The notes under the pieces: model-generated
Databases searched by the model: none
What the model saw: the letters and a program-made list of their open reading frames with translations, nothing else
Told to the model about the DNA's origin: nothing
In this document: in pieces, positions 23,006 to 30,191 of the stretch
How positions within the stretch are numbered: position 1 is the stretch's first letter
Layout of the letters: each line of letters opens with the position of its first letter
Position numbers and translations under genes: made by a program
Source: a virus
Virus record (IMG/VR): IMGVR_UViG_3300045588_000108
Span: 1-34,745 of that record
Reading direction: 5' to 3' (one strand)
DNA length: 34,745 nucleotides

Positions 23006-24286
23006 TTGGAAAGCAATTATCATTCTTGCAATCACAATCATTTGCCACAAGTGGAGGCAATTGATTTGAGTGCCTACAATACCATTATTGATAAAATTGC
23101 ACAGGACTTGCACGGCGGCAAATCAACTCCAAAAGACATTAACCAGGATCTAATTAACCAAACCTTTTCCGATTTGAATGACGGAGCTGCAAAAGGGTTT
23201 GGTGCTACTTTTTCAACCTTTGGAAAAGATGCCGGGAAAGATACTGCAGTATTGCAAATCCAACAAAACATTTATCGGTTTTCGCACGCCAAAAGTGTGG
23301 CAGAATTAGAGGAGTTTAATAAAGCACTTTATAACGGTGACCAAATAAGGCCTTTTAATGACTTCAAAACCGAGGTTGAAAAACTCAATGCCAAATACAA
23401 CAAAAGTTATCTTGAAACCGAGTACAACACGGCAAGAAACGCGGCGGAACACGCCCGAAAATGGCAGGAATACCAAACTGATAAAGATTTGTTTCCTAAC
23501 CTGAAATATATGACCGTTGGCGATGGTCGTGTCCGTGAGGAACACGCTGCGCTTCAAGGAGTGGTCAAACCGTTAGACGACCCTTTTTGGAGTATGTACT
23601 ACCCACCAAATGGGTGGAACTGCCGTTGCTACACAGTTCAAACAGCCGAGAAAATTGACAAAGGAAAAATTGAAGACAAAACAGTTCCGCAACAATTTTT
23701 AGGAAATGTGGGCAAGGACAACGTGATTTTTTCAAAGGATCAAACTTTCTTCCAGATTGCAAAAGCCGTAGGAACTAATGAAACTAATCAGGCTTTTGAG
23801 TTGTCAAAAATCAATGTACCGTTGATTAAAGCCTACAAAAGTAATAAAACCGGTGCGCGTGTAAATGTTAGTCCTTGGACTGATACTCGCCAAGATGAGC
23901 TATTTGGAAATTATAGAATGGCAATTACATTGACAGATAAAAAAAGTCTAAATATTGATTTAGTGGCTCATATTAATGGCAAAGTTATTTTAGGCAAGAA
24001 AAGCCCGGAGTATCGCATTGATGGTAAGATTGGCGATAGAAAAACGCCCAAATCATTAGACTATACCAAAACACTAAAAGCAGCAAATGAGCAAGGATGC
24101 GAAGTTGTAGTTTATGATTTGTCTAAAAATAATGATACGGTTGAAAATGCTTTGGCAACAATTACTGATTTATTAAGCAAAAAAACGAGCGACAAAAAAC
24201 CCGTTCACGAAAACATTAAGGAAATTTATATTGTGTCTGGAGACAAGAAAACTATAAAGTATTTTAAACGAGAAAAAGCGAGCTAA
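23006..24286 (+). CDS. MuF minor head protein with toxin-like C-terminus
   Basis: This 426-aa protein counts from TTG 23006; there is no ATG until about Met169, and the frame is open back to 22964. The central region 145-215 is the Mu F/gp30 domain: HARKWQEYQTD, MTVGDGRVREEHAALQG, and PPNGWNCRC. Residues 285-426 form a separate alpha/beta domain with KSPEYRIDGKIGDRKTP (332-348) and EVVVYDL (366-372), similar in pattern to restriction-fold tRNA nucleases of CdiA C-termini. MuF polymorphic toxins are known from temperate phages. DNA for the tail domain is more AT-rich than upstream. No small immunity gene follows directly. Confidence 0.83.
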   Translation: MESNYHSCNHNHLPQVEAIDLSAYNTIIDKIAQDLHGGKSTPKDINQDLINQTFSDLNDGAAKGFGATFSTFGKDAGKDTAVLQIQQNIYRFSHAKSVAELEEFNKALYNGDQIRPFNDFKTEVEKLNAKYNKSYLETEYNTARNAAEHARKWQEYQTDKDLFPNLKYMTVGDGRVREEHAALQGVVKPLDDPFWSMYYPPNGWNCRCYTVQTAEKIDKGKIEDKTVPQQFLGNVGKDNVIFSKDQTFFQIAKAVGTNETNQAFELSKINVPLIKAYKSNKTGARVNVSPWTDTRQDELFGNYRMAITLTDKKSLNIDLVAHINGKVILGKKSPEYRIDGKIGDRKTPKSLDYTKTLKAANEQGCEVVVYDLSKNNDTVENALATITDLLSKKTSDKKPVHENIKEIYIVSGDKKTIKYFKREKAS

Positions 24287-24399
24287 AAGCCCGCTTTCTC
24301 GAAAGAACCACCACCAAGGAAAGCCGAGGGGTTTATATTTCATTGCAAATATACAAACATTTTTTAAACATTGATTAAAGGAAAGTTAAATTTCATTTT
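24287..24399 (+). other. Unusual 113-base gap after MuF toxin domain
   Basis: This is the only sizeable gap in an otherwise overlapping operon. A hairpin AAAGCGAGC/GCCCGCTTT spans the MuF stop (one mismatch on plus, a G-U pair on minus). A GC-richer stretch follows, then AT-rich sequence with a minus-strand TATATTTG (24353-24346) that could start antisense transcription into MuF; no matching TTG is seen. No coding frame is credible, so an immunity gene is not present here. Confidence 0.4.
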
Positions 24400-24924
24400 A
24401 TGGCCAAAAGAAGAGAAGACGAGGTTCCTGATTTTTTAGGATTGGCGCAGCAACTAAAAGTTGATGTTGTGCGATATGCTGCCGTAACCGGACTTAACTT
24501 TTTTGTTGACAGTTTCCAAAAGCAAGGTTTTACAAACTCAAGTTTTGAGCCTTGGCAAAAGAGGAATAACGACAGCCGTCCCGGAGGTTCCATATTGGTC
24601 AAAAGTGCCAATCTTCGCAATAGTTTGAAAGTAATGGAGCGTTCCAGTGCGGCAATTCTTTTTGGCTCTAATTCGCCTTATGCTAAAATACACAATGAAG
24701 GTGGCGTTATCAATATGGCATTGACAAAGAAAGCGCGCAAGTTCTTTTGGTTTATGTATTACACCACAAACGAAACTAGATACAAATGGATGGCTCTTAC
24801 CAAAAAGGATCATCTTACTATAAAAATCCCAAAAAGACAATTTATAGGTCATAGTGAAACATTAATGAGCAACCTAGAAACGTGGCTCAAAACCGAAATA
24901 GAAAACCGATTTAAAAATAGTTAA
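24400..24924 (+). CDS. gpG/gp31-like virion morphogenesis protein
   Basis: This 174-aa protein carries the virion-morphogenesis motif SNSPYAKIHNEGG (about 89-101), preceded by LRNSLKVMERSSAAILFG and followed by RQFIGHSETLMSNLETWL. It corresponds to Mu gp31 (gpG), a head-tail completion protein. It is followed after one base by the putative tail-terminator gene. Confidence 0.85.
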   Translation: MAKRREDEVPDFLGLAQQLKVDVVRYAAVTGLNFFVDSFQKQGFTNSSFEPWQKRNNDSRPGGSILVKSANLRNSLKVMERSSAAILFGSNSPYAKIHNEGGVINMALTKKARKFFWFMYYTTNETRYKWMALTKKDHLTIKIPKRQFIGHSETLMSNLETWLKTEIENRFKNS

Positions 24925-24925
24925 T

Positions 24926-25438
24926 ATGAGCGTAACACACAACTGGACAAAGGCTTTATACAAAGAGTTGGCCGAGAATATAACAAATAACATTACAGCC
25001 GTTAAATGGGCTGATTTATGGCACAATCAAGTTGGTTTTTTAGAGGAGGAACATCCTTTTCCAACGCCTGCAGTATTTATGGCTTTCCGGTCTGGAAAGA
25101 TTACCGATTTATCACAAAAAGTACAGCAAGTAAACCTGCAGGTTGATTTTTATATTTATTTTGAAACTTTTGCGGATACTTACAATGGGGCAATTAATGA
25201 GGATGATGCACTTAATTTTTTAGATACTGTTGATGAGCTAAACAAGCTTTTGCACGGTACCAATGGTGTTAATTATTCAGGAATGAAACGCGTTGGTTTT
25301 AATCCAGAGGACACAGGAAACGCGGGTAATTTGTACCGTGTAACGTATGAGTGTTTGTGTAATGATTATACGGCTTATGTGGAACCAGGAGAAGGAACCT
25401 TTGCGGATCTAAACGTAGAGAAGTTTATTGTTGGCTAA
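24926..25438 (+). CDS. Tail-terminator-like protein (Mu gp37 position)
   Basis: This 170-aa alpha/beta protein starts with a helix (TKALYKELAENITNNI), has strands around QVNLQVDFYIYFETF and ends in a beta strand region (RVTYECLCNDYTAYV). This pattern, and its position after gpG, suggest a minor tail or tail-terminator protein of the gpU/gp37 type. It is the last plus-strand gene; its 3' end overlaps the converging gene at 25425 by 14 bases. Confidence 0.7.
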   Translation: MSVTHNWTKALYKELAENITNNITAVKWADLWHNQVGFLEEEHPFPTPAVFMAFRSGKITDLSQKVQQVNLQVDFYIYFETFADTYNGAINEDDALNFLDTVDELNKLLHGTNGVNYSGMKRVGFNPEDTGNAGNLYRVTYECLCNDYTAYVEPGEGTFADLNVEKFIVG

Positions 25439-25646
25439 ACATTGATAACTGTGACGTGGCATAGGCCACACGATTAAAGACAATGTTTTCGACTGTTTTG
25501 GGTGATTTGTAGTACTTGTTTCCAAGTTTGGCCAGTATCCAGTCATTCGTGTATTTTTGTACGCCAAACTCTTTGACGGCCGAGAACTTGCTAAAGTCGC
25601 GCTTAATATCCTGATAAAGTTTATCTGTTAAGTCCCGTAGTGCCAT
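25425..25646 (-). CDS. Small basic protein converging on head operon
   Basis: This 73-aa basic protein (ALRDLTDKLYQDIKRDFSKF, then KEFGVQKYTNDWILAKLGNK) is mostly helical, with no motif that names it. A TATATTTG -7 element lies only five bases upstream of its ATG, implying a nearly leaderless transcript. It sits between the terminator of the accessory operon and the end of the packaging operon, so it is expressed separately, probably in the lysogen. The resemblance to short DNA-binding helical proteins is weak. Confidence 0.65.
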   Translation of the reverse strand: MALRDLTDKLYQDIKRDFSKFSAVKEFGVQKYTNDWILAKLGNKYYKSPKTVENIVFNRVAYATSQLSMFSQQ

Positions 25647-25650
25647 AAGA

Positions 25651-25658
25651 CAAATATA
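25651..25658 (-). promoter_or_regulatory. -7 element upstream of the 73-aa gene
   Basis: TATATTTG (25658-25651, minus) matches TAnnTTTG. No TTG is found at the right distance, so the promoter is imperfect. Its start site would fall within a few bases of the ATG at 25646, giving little or no leader. Confidence 0.5.
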
Positions 25659-25676
25659 AATAACTTTTTGACATAA

Positions 25677-25705
25677 AAAAACCCGATTTTTTAGGTCGGG
25701 TTTTT
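25677..25705 (-). terminator. Strong intrinsic terminator
   Basis: A perfect 10-bp stem (25677-25686 with 25696-25705, ACCCGA/TCGGGT core) with a 9-base loop is followed on the minus strand by a T run. It sits just after the stop of the secreted-protein gene (25710), ending the accessory operon. It would also work on the plus strand. Confidence 0.9.
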
Positions 25706-25709
25706 AGTT

Positions 25710-26225
25710 TTAAGATTCATTTCGTATCGTCCAATCGTTGCCGTTTTTCTGAAAGTTGAATTGAATTTTTTTATCTATTTCGCTGAATTCATCATATTTT
25801 TTGTTGGCGGTTTTTTCTAAATCTGCACCAGGAACAAACCACGATTTCCAGACTGGGAACAAATCTAAATATTTACCTTGGAGCGTTGTAAACTTGTACT
25901 TTTTTGTACCCGGTCTCTCTAGATCTGCATTAGCTCCTTCAAAATAGATTTGATAAATAACAATTAGACACTTGCTATAATCCTTTGTCGACTCTAATTG
26001 TTCATCGGTAACTCCATCAGGAGCATAAACAATTTTTAAAAACCCTTCCTTTTCAAATTCTTTGTATTTATAAAGGTGGTAGCCATTTTTAGCCATTGAT
26101 TTCATATCGTTGGCCATCTTTAAGGAACTGTCAAAATCTGTTGATTTTAGCAGTCCGATAGTTGCGTAATCCTGTGCCGTGGCTGCTAATCCCGTTAGCA
26201 AAAAGGCGAGTAGTAATTTTTTCAT
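25710..26225 (-). CDS. Secreted accessory protein
   Basis: This 171-aa protein has a clear signal peptide (MKKLLLAFLLTGLAATAQ, cleavage likely after ATA or AQ) and is expected in the periplasm or exported. The mature part is alpha/beta with many Lys/Asp/Tyr and no catalytic motif I know; ENxx-like receptor signatures are absent. It is the last of three genes in an accessory operon ending in a strong terminator, suggesting lysogen-expressed cargo (moron). Confidence 0.7.
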   Translation of the reverse strand: MKKLLLAFLLTGLAATAQDYATIGLLKSTDFDSSLKMANDMKSMAKNGYHLYKYKEFEKEGFLKIVYAPDGVTDEQLESTKDYSKCLIVIYQIYFEGANADLERPGTKKYKFTTLQGKYLDLFPVWKSWFVPGADLEKTANKKYDEFSEIDKKIQFNFQKNGNDWTIRNES

Positions 26226-26231
26226 AGTTTA

Positions 26232-26465
26232 TTACATCAATGAGGGGTCGCTCATATTTGGTTTTGATTTTGGCTTAAATTCATCATTATAAGGAACAAA
26301 CACAGAGCTAAGTCTTACTTGAATAGCGGATTCCTCTGAACTATCCTCAAATTCTGTAAAAATCCAGCCACCGGGAACCCTTCTTACCGAAAGGCTTCTT
26401 GGATTATATTGTTCACGTTGTTCAAATGTTTCTTCAAGTAGTTCTAAGGCATAAATGTTTTTCAT
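26232..26465 (-). CDS. Small accessory protein of unknown function
   Basis: This 77-aa protein has beta sequence in its centre (SLSVRRVPGGWIFTEF and QVRLSSVFVPY), which could form a small barrel. It has no signal or membrane segment. It is encoded ten bases after one accessory gene and six bases before the secreted protein. Function not recognisable. Confidence 0.65.
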   Translation of the reverse strand: MKNIYALELLEETFEQREQYNPRSLSVRRVPGGWIFTEFEDSSEESAIQVRLSSVFVPYNDEFKPKSKPNMSDPSLM

Positions 26466-26475
26466 TATGTGGGTT

Positions 26476-27204
26476 TTAAAAGGTTACGTTTTTAGTGGTT
26501 TCATCAACATAATGAAACTCGATAGTTTTTTGGTCTAAGTCAATTTTTATTTTAGAAGTGTTATCCTTTGAATACGTCTTAAGGAGTTTTTTATTTATAA
26601 CATCTACAATTTTTATGCTATAACTAGAGCTAGTATCAAAAGCGGCATATTTACCATCACTACTTATCAAACAAATATCATTGATATTTTCGTTTACTCT
26701 TTGTGAAAAGTAAACTCCTCCTTCAATATCAAAAATATAAAAAGTAGTACTTTTTGATTGGCGGCTATTCCAGTCATTGCAAACAACCATCCCATTATTT
26801 GAAACGTTACAGCGGTGGGGTCTATTTACTATTATTGAGTATAATAATTTTTTAGTTTCGGTATCTACTAAGGCTACTTTACCCTTTTCCTTGTCATTGC
26901 CGGCATCTACACTTATGACACAGTATTTTTTATTAGGAGAGAACTTCATAAAGCCATAAAATCCAATAAAATCACTCTCATAAGTGTTTACAGATTGCCT
27001 TTTATAAAAAACGGTACCGTCGTCTTTAATAAAATCTACTTCTACAATTTCTTTCCAAGAGTTTTGTTTTAATTCCTCATAGTTTTCCGCTCTTTTCTGT
27101 ATAGCTGCAGGACTTACATCAATAACATATTCATTACCAAAAATCTCGATTGTTTGAGTTTGAGGTTTATCTTTTACTCCAAATAATTTTTTAAAGAAGT
27201 CCAT
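26476..27204 (-). CDS. Beta-propeller-like accessory protein
   Basis: This 242-aa protein starts DFFKKLFGVKDK, followed from about residue 85 by four-strand repeats of the type FSPNKKYCVISVDAG, NNGMVVCNDWN and SSDGKYAAFDTSS, resembling WD40/YVTN-like propeller blades. It has no signal peptide, so it is cytoplasmic. It is the first gene of the accessory operon, with a TACATTTG element 26-33 bases upstream. It likely makes a protein-interaction platform rather than an enzyme. Confidence 0.65.
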   Translation of the reverse strand: MDFFKKLFGVKDKPQTQTIEIFGNEYVIDVSPAAIQKRAENYEELKQNSWKEIVEVDFIKDDGTVFYKRQSVNTYESDFIGFYGFMKFSPNKKYCVISVDAGNDKEKGKVALVDTETKKLLYSIIVNRPHRCNVSNNGMVVCNDWNSRQSKSTTFYIFDIEGGVYFSQRVNENINDICLISSDGKYAAFDTSSSYSIKIVDVINKKLLKTYSKDNTSKIKIDLDQKTIEFHYVDETTKNVTF

Positions 27205-27229
27205 AGTTTATGAATGTTTTAATTTCAAT

Positions 27230-27237
27230 CAAATGTA
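27230..27237 (-). promoter_or_regulatory. -7 element for the accessory operon
   Basis: TACATTTG (27237-27230, minus) matches TAnnTTTG and would start transcription about 18 bases upstream of the ATG at 27204. No TTG is at ideal spacing. It separates the accessory operon from the end of the early operon at 27247, so the morons may be independently transcribed. Confidence 0.5.
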
Positions 27238-27246
27238 TGAATAATA

Positions 27247-27765
27247 TTAGTATCGTAAATCCGTCCAGTGGATAATCTTTCCTTTAAAATCTGCATTGAA
27301 GTAAGTAAGAAAATCTTCAATTGTATCAAAGCCATCGTTTTGAGCAAACAGGAGCATTTCTCCAGTAACAATCATAGTGCCGTCAAATTTTACACAGGCG
27401 AAGCTTTTATTATCAATAAAGACCCGAACCATTTTTTTATCAAACAACTCAAACCATTTTATCTCAACTTTTTGAGTGCTGACCACTGGCAGAACCGGAG
27501 CAAACCGAAACATATCCTTTTGACGACAATTGATAAAGAAATCAATTTTGTTTCCGGCTTTCCAACGGTCTTTTTCATCTTCCCGGATGGTGTGGAGCTT
27601 AGCGGGCAATTTATCTTTTGCTATAAAATTATAGTTTTTGGGGTAGTGAGCTGAAGGATCTAATCCTGCAATCATATAGACTTCTTTTAAGCTAAAACAC
27701 TTGTGTATCCTCTCAACAAAGTATGTCGGTTTGCTGTTCATTTGTGTACTAAAAGGTAGTATCAT
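27247..27765 (-). CDS. ASCH-like domain protein
   Basis: This 172-aa protein has the ASCH-type pattern KLHTIREDEKDRWKAGNKID, then FFINCR and PVLPVVS, typical of RNA-binding or nucleotide-related ASCH domains common in phages. The ATG overlaps the stop of the 45-aa gene (ATGA). It is the last gene of the early operon. Substrate unknown. Confidence 0.72.
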   Translation of the reverse strand: MILPFSTQMNSKPTYFVERIHKCFSLKEVYMIAGLDPSAHYPKNYNFIAKDKLPAKLHTIREDEKDRWKAGNKIDFFINCRQKDMFRFAPVLPVVSTQKVEIKWFELFDKKMVRVFIDNKSFACVKFDGTMIVTGEMLLFAQNDGFDTIEDFLTYFNADFKGKIIHWTDLRY

Positions 27766-27899
27766 TTTCTTTTTTTCTTTTTAGGGGTTAAATGCTTCAT
27801 CTCATTTCTTTTCTTTAACCATTTCAAGTTTCCAGACTTGGCCGCTTTTTGAAATTCTATGGCTTCTCGTTCGAGTTCTGCTATAATTTTATCTTTCAT
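27762..27899 (-). CDS. 45-aa basic helical protein
   Basis: This very short gene encodes MKDKIIAELEREAIEFQKAA and ends in a Lys/Arg run (PKKKKRK). It starts three bases after the stop of the upstream gene and its TGA overlaps the ASCH-gene ATG, so it is firmly embedded in the operon. The basic tail suggests nucleic-acid contact. It is too short for family assignment. Confidence 0.65.
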   Translation of the reverse strand: MKDKIIAELEREAIEFQKAAKSGNLKWLKKRNEMKHLTPKKKKRK

Positions 27900-27902
27900 T
27901 GG

Positions 27903-28355
27903 TTATGCTTTTTGCCACTCATCTTCAAAGTAGCGTTGGTTTATAAATGTGGAAAGGTGCGCTTTGGCAACTCCTGATTTCGCCAGATATTTATCGTAGC
28001 CCTTTATAGCGAGGAAACATCTTATTTTGTCGGGTTCCTTGAGCTTGTTATAACTCTTTTCGGATTCGAACTTTTTGACTTTATTATTGTAGATATTCCA
28101 AAGATTTTCAAAGTCGAGAACTGGAGCCGCTTTTATGATTTCGAACTTGTCGGTGTAAATTTTATCTTTTTGCCAAACAATTTTCATTTGTGATTCATTG
28201 CTTGGGAAGTGCGCAAATAACCAATGTTGCTGTGCCGCGCTCAATTCTCCTTCCAGTATTTCAAAACCTTTTAAATGGCCGTTTAAACAGTATTTAAACA
28301 GGAAGATTAAGCCCTTTTCTTTGCTTTTGACGGTGTAGGTGGTTAGTTGTTCCAT
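27903..28355 (-). CDS. Early-operon protein of unknown function
   Basis: This 150-aa protein has an N-terminal beta region (TTYTVKSKEKGLIFLFKYCL) and a helical C-terminus (LSTFINQRYFEDEWQKA) like that seen in phage replication-associated hypothetical proteins. The C-terminal half (NKLKEPDKIRCFLAIKGYDKYLAKSG) is basic and may bind DNA. The start overlaps the DUF4406 gene by 13 bases. No enzymatic motif is seen. Confidence 0.65.
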   Translation of the reverse strand: MEQLTTYTVKSKEKGLIFLFKYCLNGHLKGFEILEGELSAAQQHWLFAHFPSNESQMKIVWQKDKIYTDKFEIIKAAPVLDFENLWNIYNNKVKKFESEKSYNKLKEPDKIRCFLAIKGYDKYLAKSGVAKAHLSTFINQRYFEDEWQKA

Positions 28356-28681
28356 TGGTGGGATTTTAAATCGTGTAAACCGTGGGGTGAGGTTCTAAAA
28401 TCAGGTATTTCAAGTTGCTTTGATATTTCATATTCAAAGATGGCTCCCTTAGAGTTAGACCAGTCTGGCAATAAGGCTATAGCATCACATTCAGTTAGTC
28501 CGGCAATGCACATCCGCATTGCTTTGTTCCAAGGCATATCGAAATCTTTAACAACTTCAATTGGGTTGATTACTTCAAAGCCCATCGCCTCGATGTCTTT
28601 TTGGGCTTTGGCAAACTTATCTACAACTTCCTGTTGTGGCAATCCGGTAACTTTACCGGCGATGTATATTTTTTTCTTCAT
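28343..28681 (-). CDS. DUF4406 nucleoside-processing-like protein
   Basis: This 112-aa protein belongs with the DUF4406 family, related in fold to nucleoside 2-deoxyribosyltransferases. Signature parts are YIAGKVTGLP (6-15), GFEVINPIEVV, MRMCIAGLTECDAIALLPDW and SNSKGAIFEYEIS (GAIFE carries the typical Glu). Members are common in phage genomes and thought to act on nucleotides. It overlaps the next upstream gene by one base. Confidence 0.85.
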   Translation of the reverse strand: MKKKIYIAGKVTGLPQQEVVDKFAKAQKDIEAMGFEVINPIEVVKDFDMPWNKAMRMCIAGLTECDAIALLPDWSNSKGAIFEYEISKQLEIPDFRTSPHGLHDLKSHQWNN

Positions 28682-29013
28682 TAGGATAGTTGTTGGTTTA
28701 AGGAGGATTGAATGTAACGAATGACATTGCGGTCATAGTCGTTGAGCGGGTGTTGATCTGTCAGGATGGTGAATTGCTCCAAGAAGTGCGCTTCATAATA
28801 CTCGAGCGTGAAATTGTGCTTTTTGCATTTCGTAAAAAGATTACCTGATATTTGAACGTCAAGTTGTTTCTTTTTGAATTTCAAAATGACTTTGTCCAAC
28901 ACTGATCTGGCTACTTTCACACCACGGTCTTTATTGGGCGTGTTCTCAAGAAAGCCAAAGGTGTACACCAAGGAGTTTAGGTGTTTTTCGGAGATTTTAA
29001 GTTTTACTTTCAT
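28681..29013 (-). CDS. Early-operon protein of unknown function
   Basis: This 110-aa basic, mainly helical protein has the segments KHLNSLVYTFGFLENTPN, KKKQLDVQISGNLFTKCKKH and YDRNVIRYIQSSLNQQL. It begins one base after the stop of the zinc-ribbon gene. No motif is recognised. Confidence 0.65.
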   Translation of the reverse strand: MKVKLKISEKHLNSLVYTFGFLENTPNKDRGVKVARSVLDKVILKFKKKQLDVQISGNLFTKCKKHNFTLEYYEAHFLEQFTILTDQHPLNDYDRNVIRYIQSSLNQQLS

Positions 29014-29014
29014 A

Positions 29015-29158
29015 TCAACATTCTGTTTTTGATTTAGTCAATTGTTCGCCACATTCTATGCAAAATTCTGCGGTGGTTTCACATCCGCATTCAGCGGATA
29101 GGGTTCTTGTTTCGGCAATGTCGTGTTGACAAACTTCCGTGATGCTATACTCTTCCAT
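29015..29158 (-). CDS. 47-aa zinc-ribbon protein
   Basis: Starting at ATG 29158 this encodes MEEYSITEVCQH and then ECGCETTAEFCIECGEQL. Cys/His pairs (CQH, CGC, CIEC) form a likely treble-cleft or zinc-ribbon site. A longer TTG-started version from 29197 would overlap the 36-aa gene heavily, so the ATG is preferred; it overlaps that gene's stop region by 14 bases. It probably binds nucleic acid or protein. Confidence 0.62.
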   Translation of the reverse strand: MEEYSITEVCQHDIAETRTLSAECGCETTAEFCIECGEQLTKSKTEC

Positions 29159-29255
29159 TCCAAGTGGTTTCTCTAGGGCAACAACTTTTGCCGCCAAATA
29201 GTTTAAAGGAAAACCAGTCGAAAAGTGACTCGAAGTAATTTTTGGCTTTTTTCAT
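29145..29255 (-). CDS. 36-aa micro-protein
   Basis: The frame MKKAKNYFESLFDWFSFKLF, then GGKSCCPRETTWNGRV, starts at ATG 29255 within the TAATG of the upstream gene and ends inside the following zinc-ribbon gene. An amphipathic aromatic helix with adjacent Cys-Cys is visible. The coupling on both sides supports translation; function unknown. Confidence 0.5.
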   Translation of the reverse strand: MKKAKNYFESLFDWFSFKLFGGKSCCPRETTWNGRV

Positions 29256-29473
29256 TAGTGGTATAATTTACAGTTGGTACAATAAGCGCGGCCATTTTTG
29301 GCAATTGCCGCTGGCATTTCAATTTCGCATTCAAAACAAAAGAGGTCATTTTCCCGTTGATGATCTGCGTCAACTATATCTAATGCGCTGCCAATGCCAA
29401 CAAAAAGACCTATTAAAAAAGAAGCACTCAAAAACATTAAGGCTACCACTATTATTACTATATTTTCTAACAT
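29255..29473 (-). CDS. Membrane protein with C-terminal zinc ribbon
   Basis: This 72-aa protein has residues 3-32 as one hydrophobic segment (NIVIIVVALMFLSASFLIGL) and a C-terminal half with CFEC and CTNC pairs (45-69), a cytoplasmic zinc ribbon if the N-terminus is out. It lies in a run of tiny early genes. A small membrane-tethered regulator is possible; nothing more specific can be said. Confidence 0.65.
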   Translation of the reverse strand: MLENIVIIVVALMFLSASFLIGLFVGIGSALDIVDADHQRENDLFCFECEIEMPAAIAKNGRAYCTNCKLYH

Positions 29474-29485
29474 AATTATTTGATT

Positions 29486-29959
29486 TTAAATTGAGTTTTT
29501 CCATTCTACGACACCATCCAATGCCCTGATTATTTTTGATACTTCGAGAGGCGACATTGATTTTAAAGGCTTTTTAACTGGGCTTTTATTACTCTTTAAA
29601 AAGCGATTAAACCAGCCCAACATATCGGCAACTTCGCCCCATTTTCCGTTTTGAACCACTATATCGGCGGTGCGCAAATTGGCTTGTATTCGACGGTGTT
29701 GGGAGTTGCTATTATCGAACAATCCCCAGTTTACTTCCTGTGGTTCTGTACCCGTTTGCTGTTGCATTATTCTGATGGCTTGGGCTTGGGTAATGCTTGT
29801 TAAGCTCGTGCGGTTCACATCGCCTGTAACCCATTGTACCCATTCATTTTTTGTGCCCACTTGGTAGGCGCAGTTTTGCATTATGCGACTGGTTTGCCAT
29901 TTCAAAATGGGTAAATCATCGCCAATGACTTCGTTTGGTTTTACTTTAGTTGCTGTCAT
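29486..29959 (-). CDS. gp16/GemA-like early regulatory protein
   Basis: This 157-aa protein has a central motif WVQWVTGDVNRTSLTSITQA, then QAIRIMQQQTG and NSQHRRIQANLRTADIVVQNG, and ends MSPLEVSKIIRALDGVVEW. This resembles the DUF1018/Mu gp16 (GemA) class, early proteins that alter host gene expression or supercoiling in Mu. It overlaps the lipoprotein gene by 14 bases. Confidence 0.6.
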   Translation of the reverse strand: MTATKVKPNEVIGDDLPILKWQTSRIMQNCAYQVGTKNEWVQWVTGDVNRTSLTSITQAQAIRIMQQQTGTEPQEVNWGLFDNSNSQHRRIQANLRTADIVVQNGKWGEVADMLGWFNRFLKSNKSPVKKPLKSMSPLEVSKIIRALDGVVEWKNSI

Positions 29960-30170
29960 TGTGTAATCGTATTTTTTCTTCAGTAATTAACGAATCAACT
30001 AGGCGACACTGTTCTTTATAGCTTAAATCTTCTCTTACCTTCATAAGTTTTTCTAAGTATTCTAACTTTACTTTCTGCAACTCATATTGCTCAATTTGAA
30101 GCTCGACATTTGATTTTTTGCAACTTGCCAATGTCAGTACCAATACAGTAATTGTGATAATTTTTTTCAT
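29946..30170 (-). CDS. Small lipoprotein
   Basis: This 74-aa protein has a signal peptide with lipobox LTLASC (Cys17), then a basic helix (QIEQYELQKVKLEYLEKLMK). After processing about 58 residues would remain attached to a membrane, probably the outer one. A lipoprotein in the early operon suggests superinfection exclusion or envelope protection. It directly follows the tRNA-like element. Confidence 0.7.
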   Translation of the reverse strand: MKKIITITVLVLTLASCKKSNVELQIEQYELQKVKLEYLEKLMKVREDLSYKEQCRLVDSLITEEKIRLHNDSN

Positions 30171-30191
30171 TTTGTTGTTGTTTTAAATTTG

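Noticed and set aside
29159-29197. TTG start for the zinc-ribbon gene
   Set aside because: It would overlap the 36-aa gene for over 50 bases; the ATG at 29158 gives the full zinc-binding domain.
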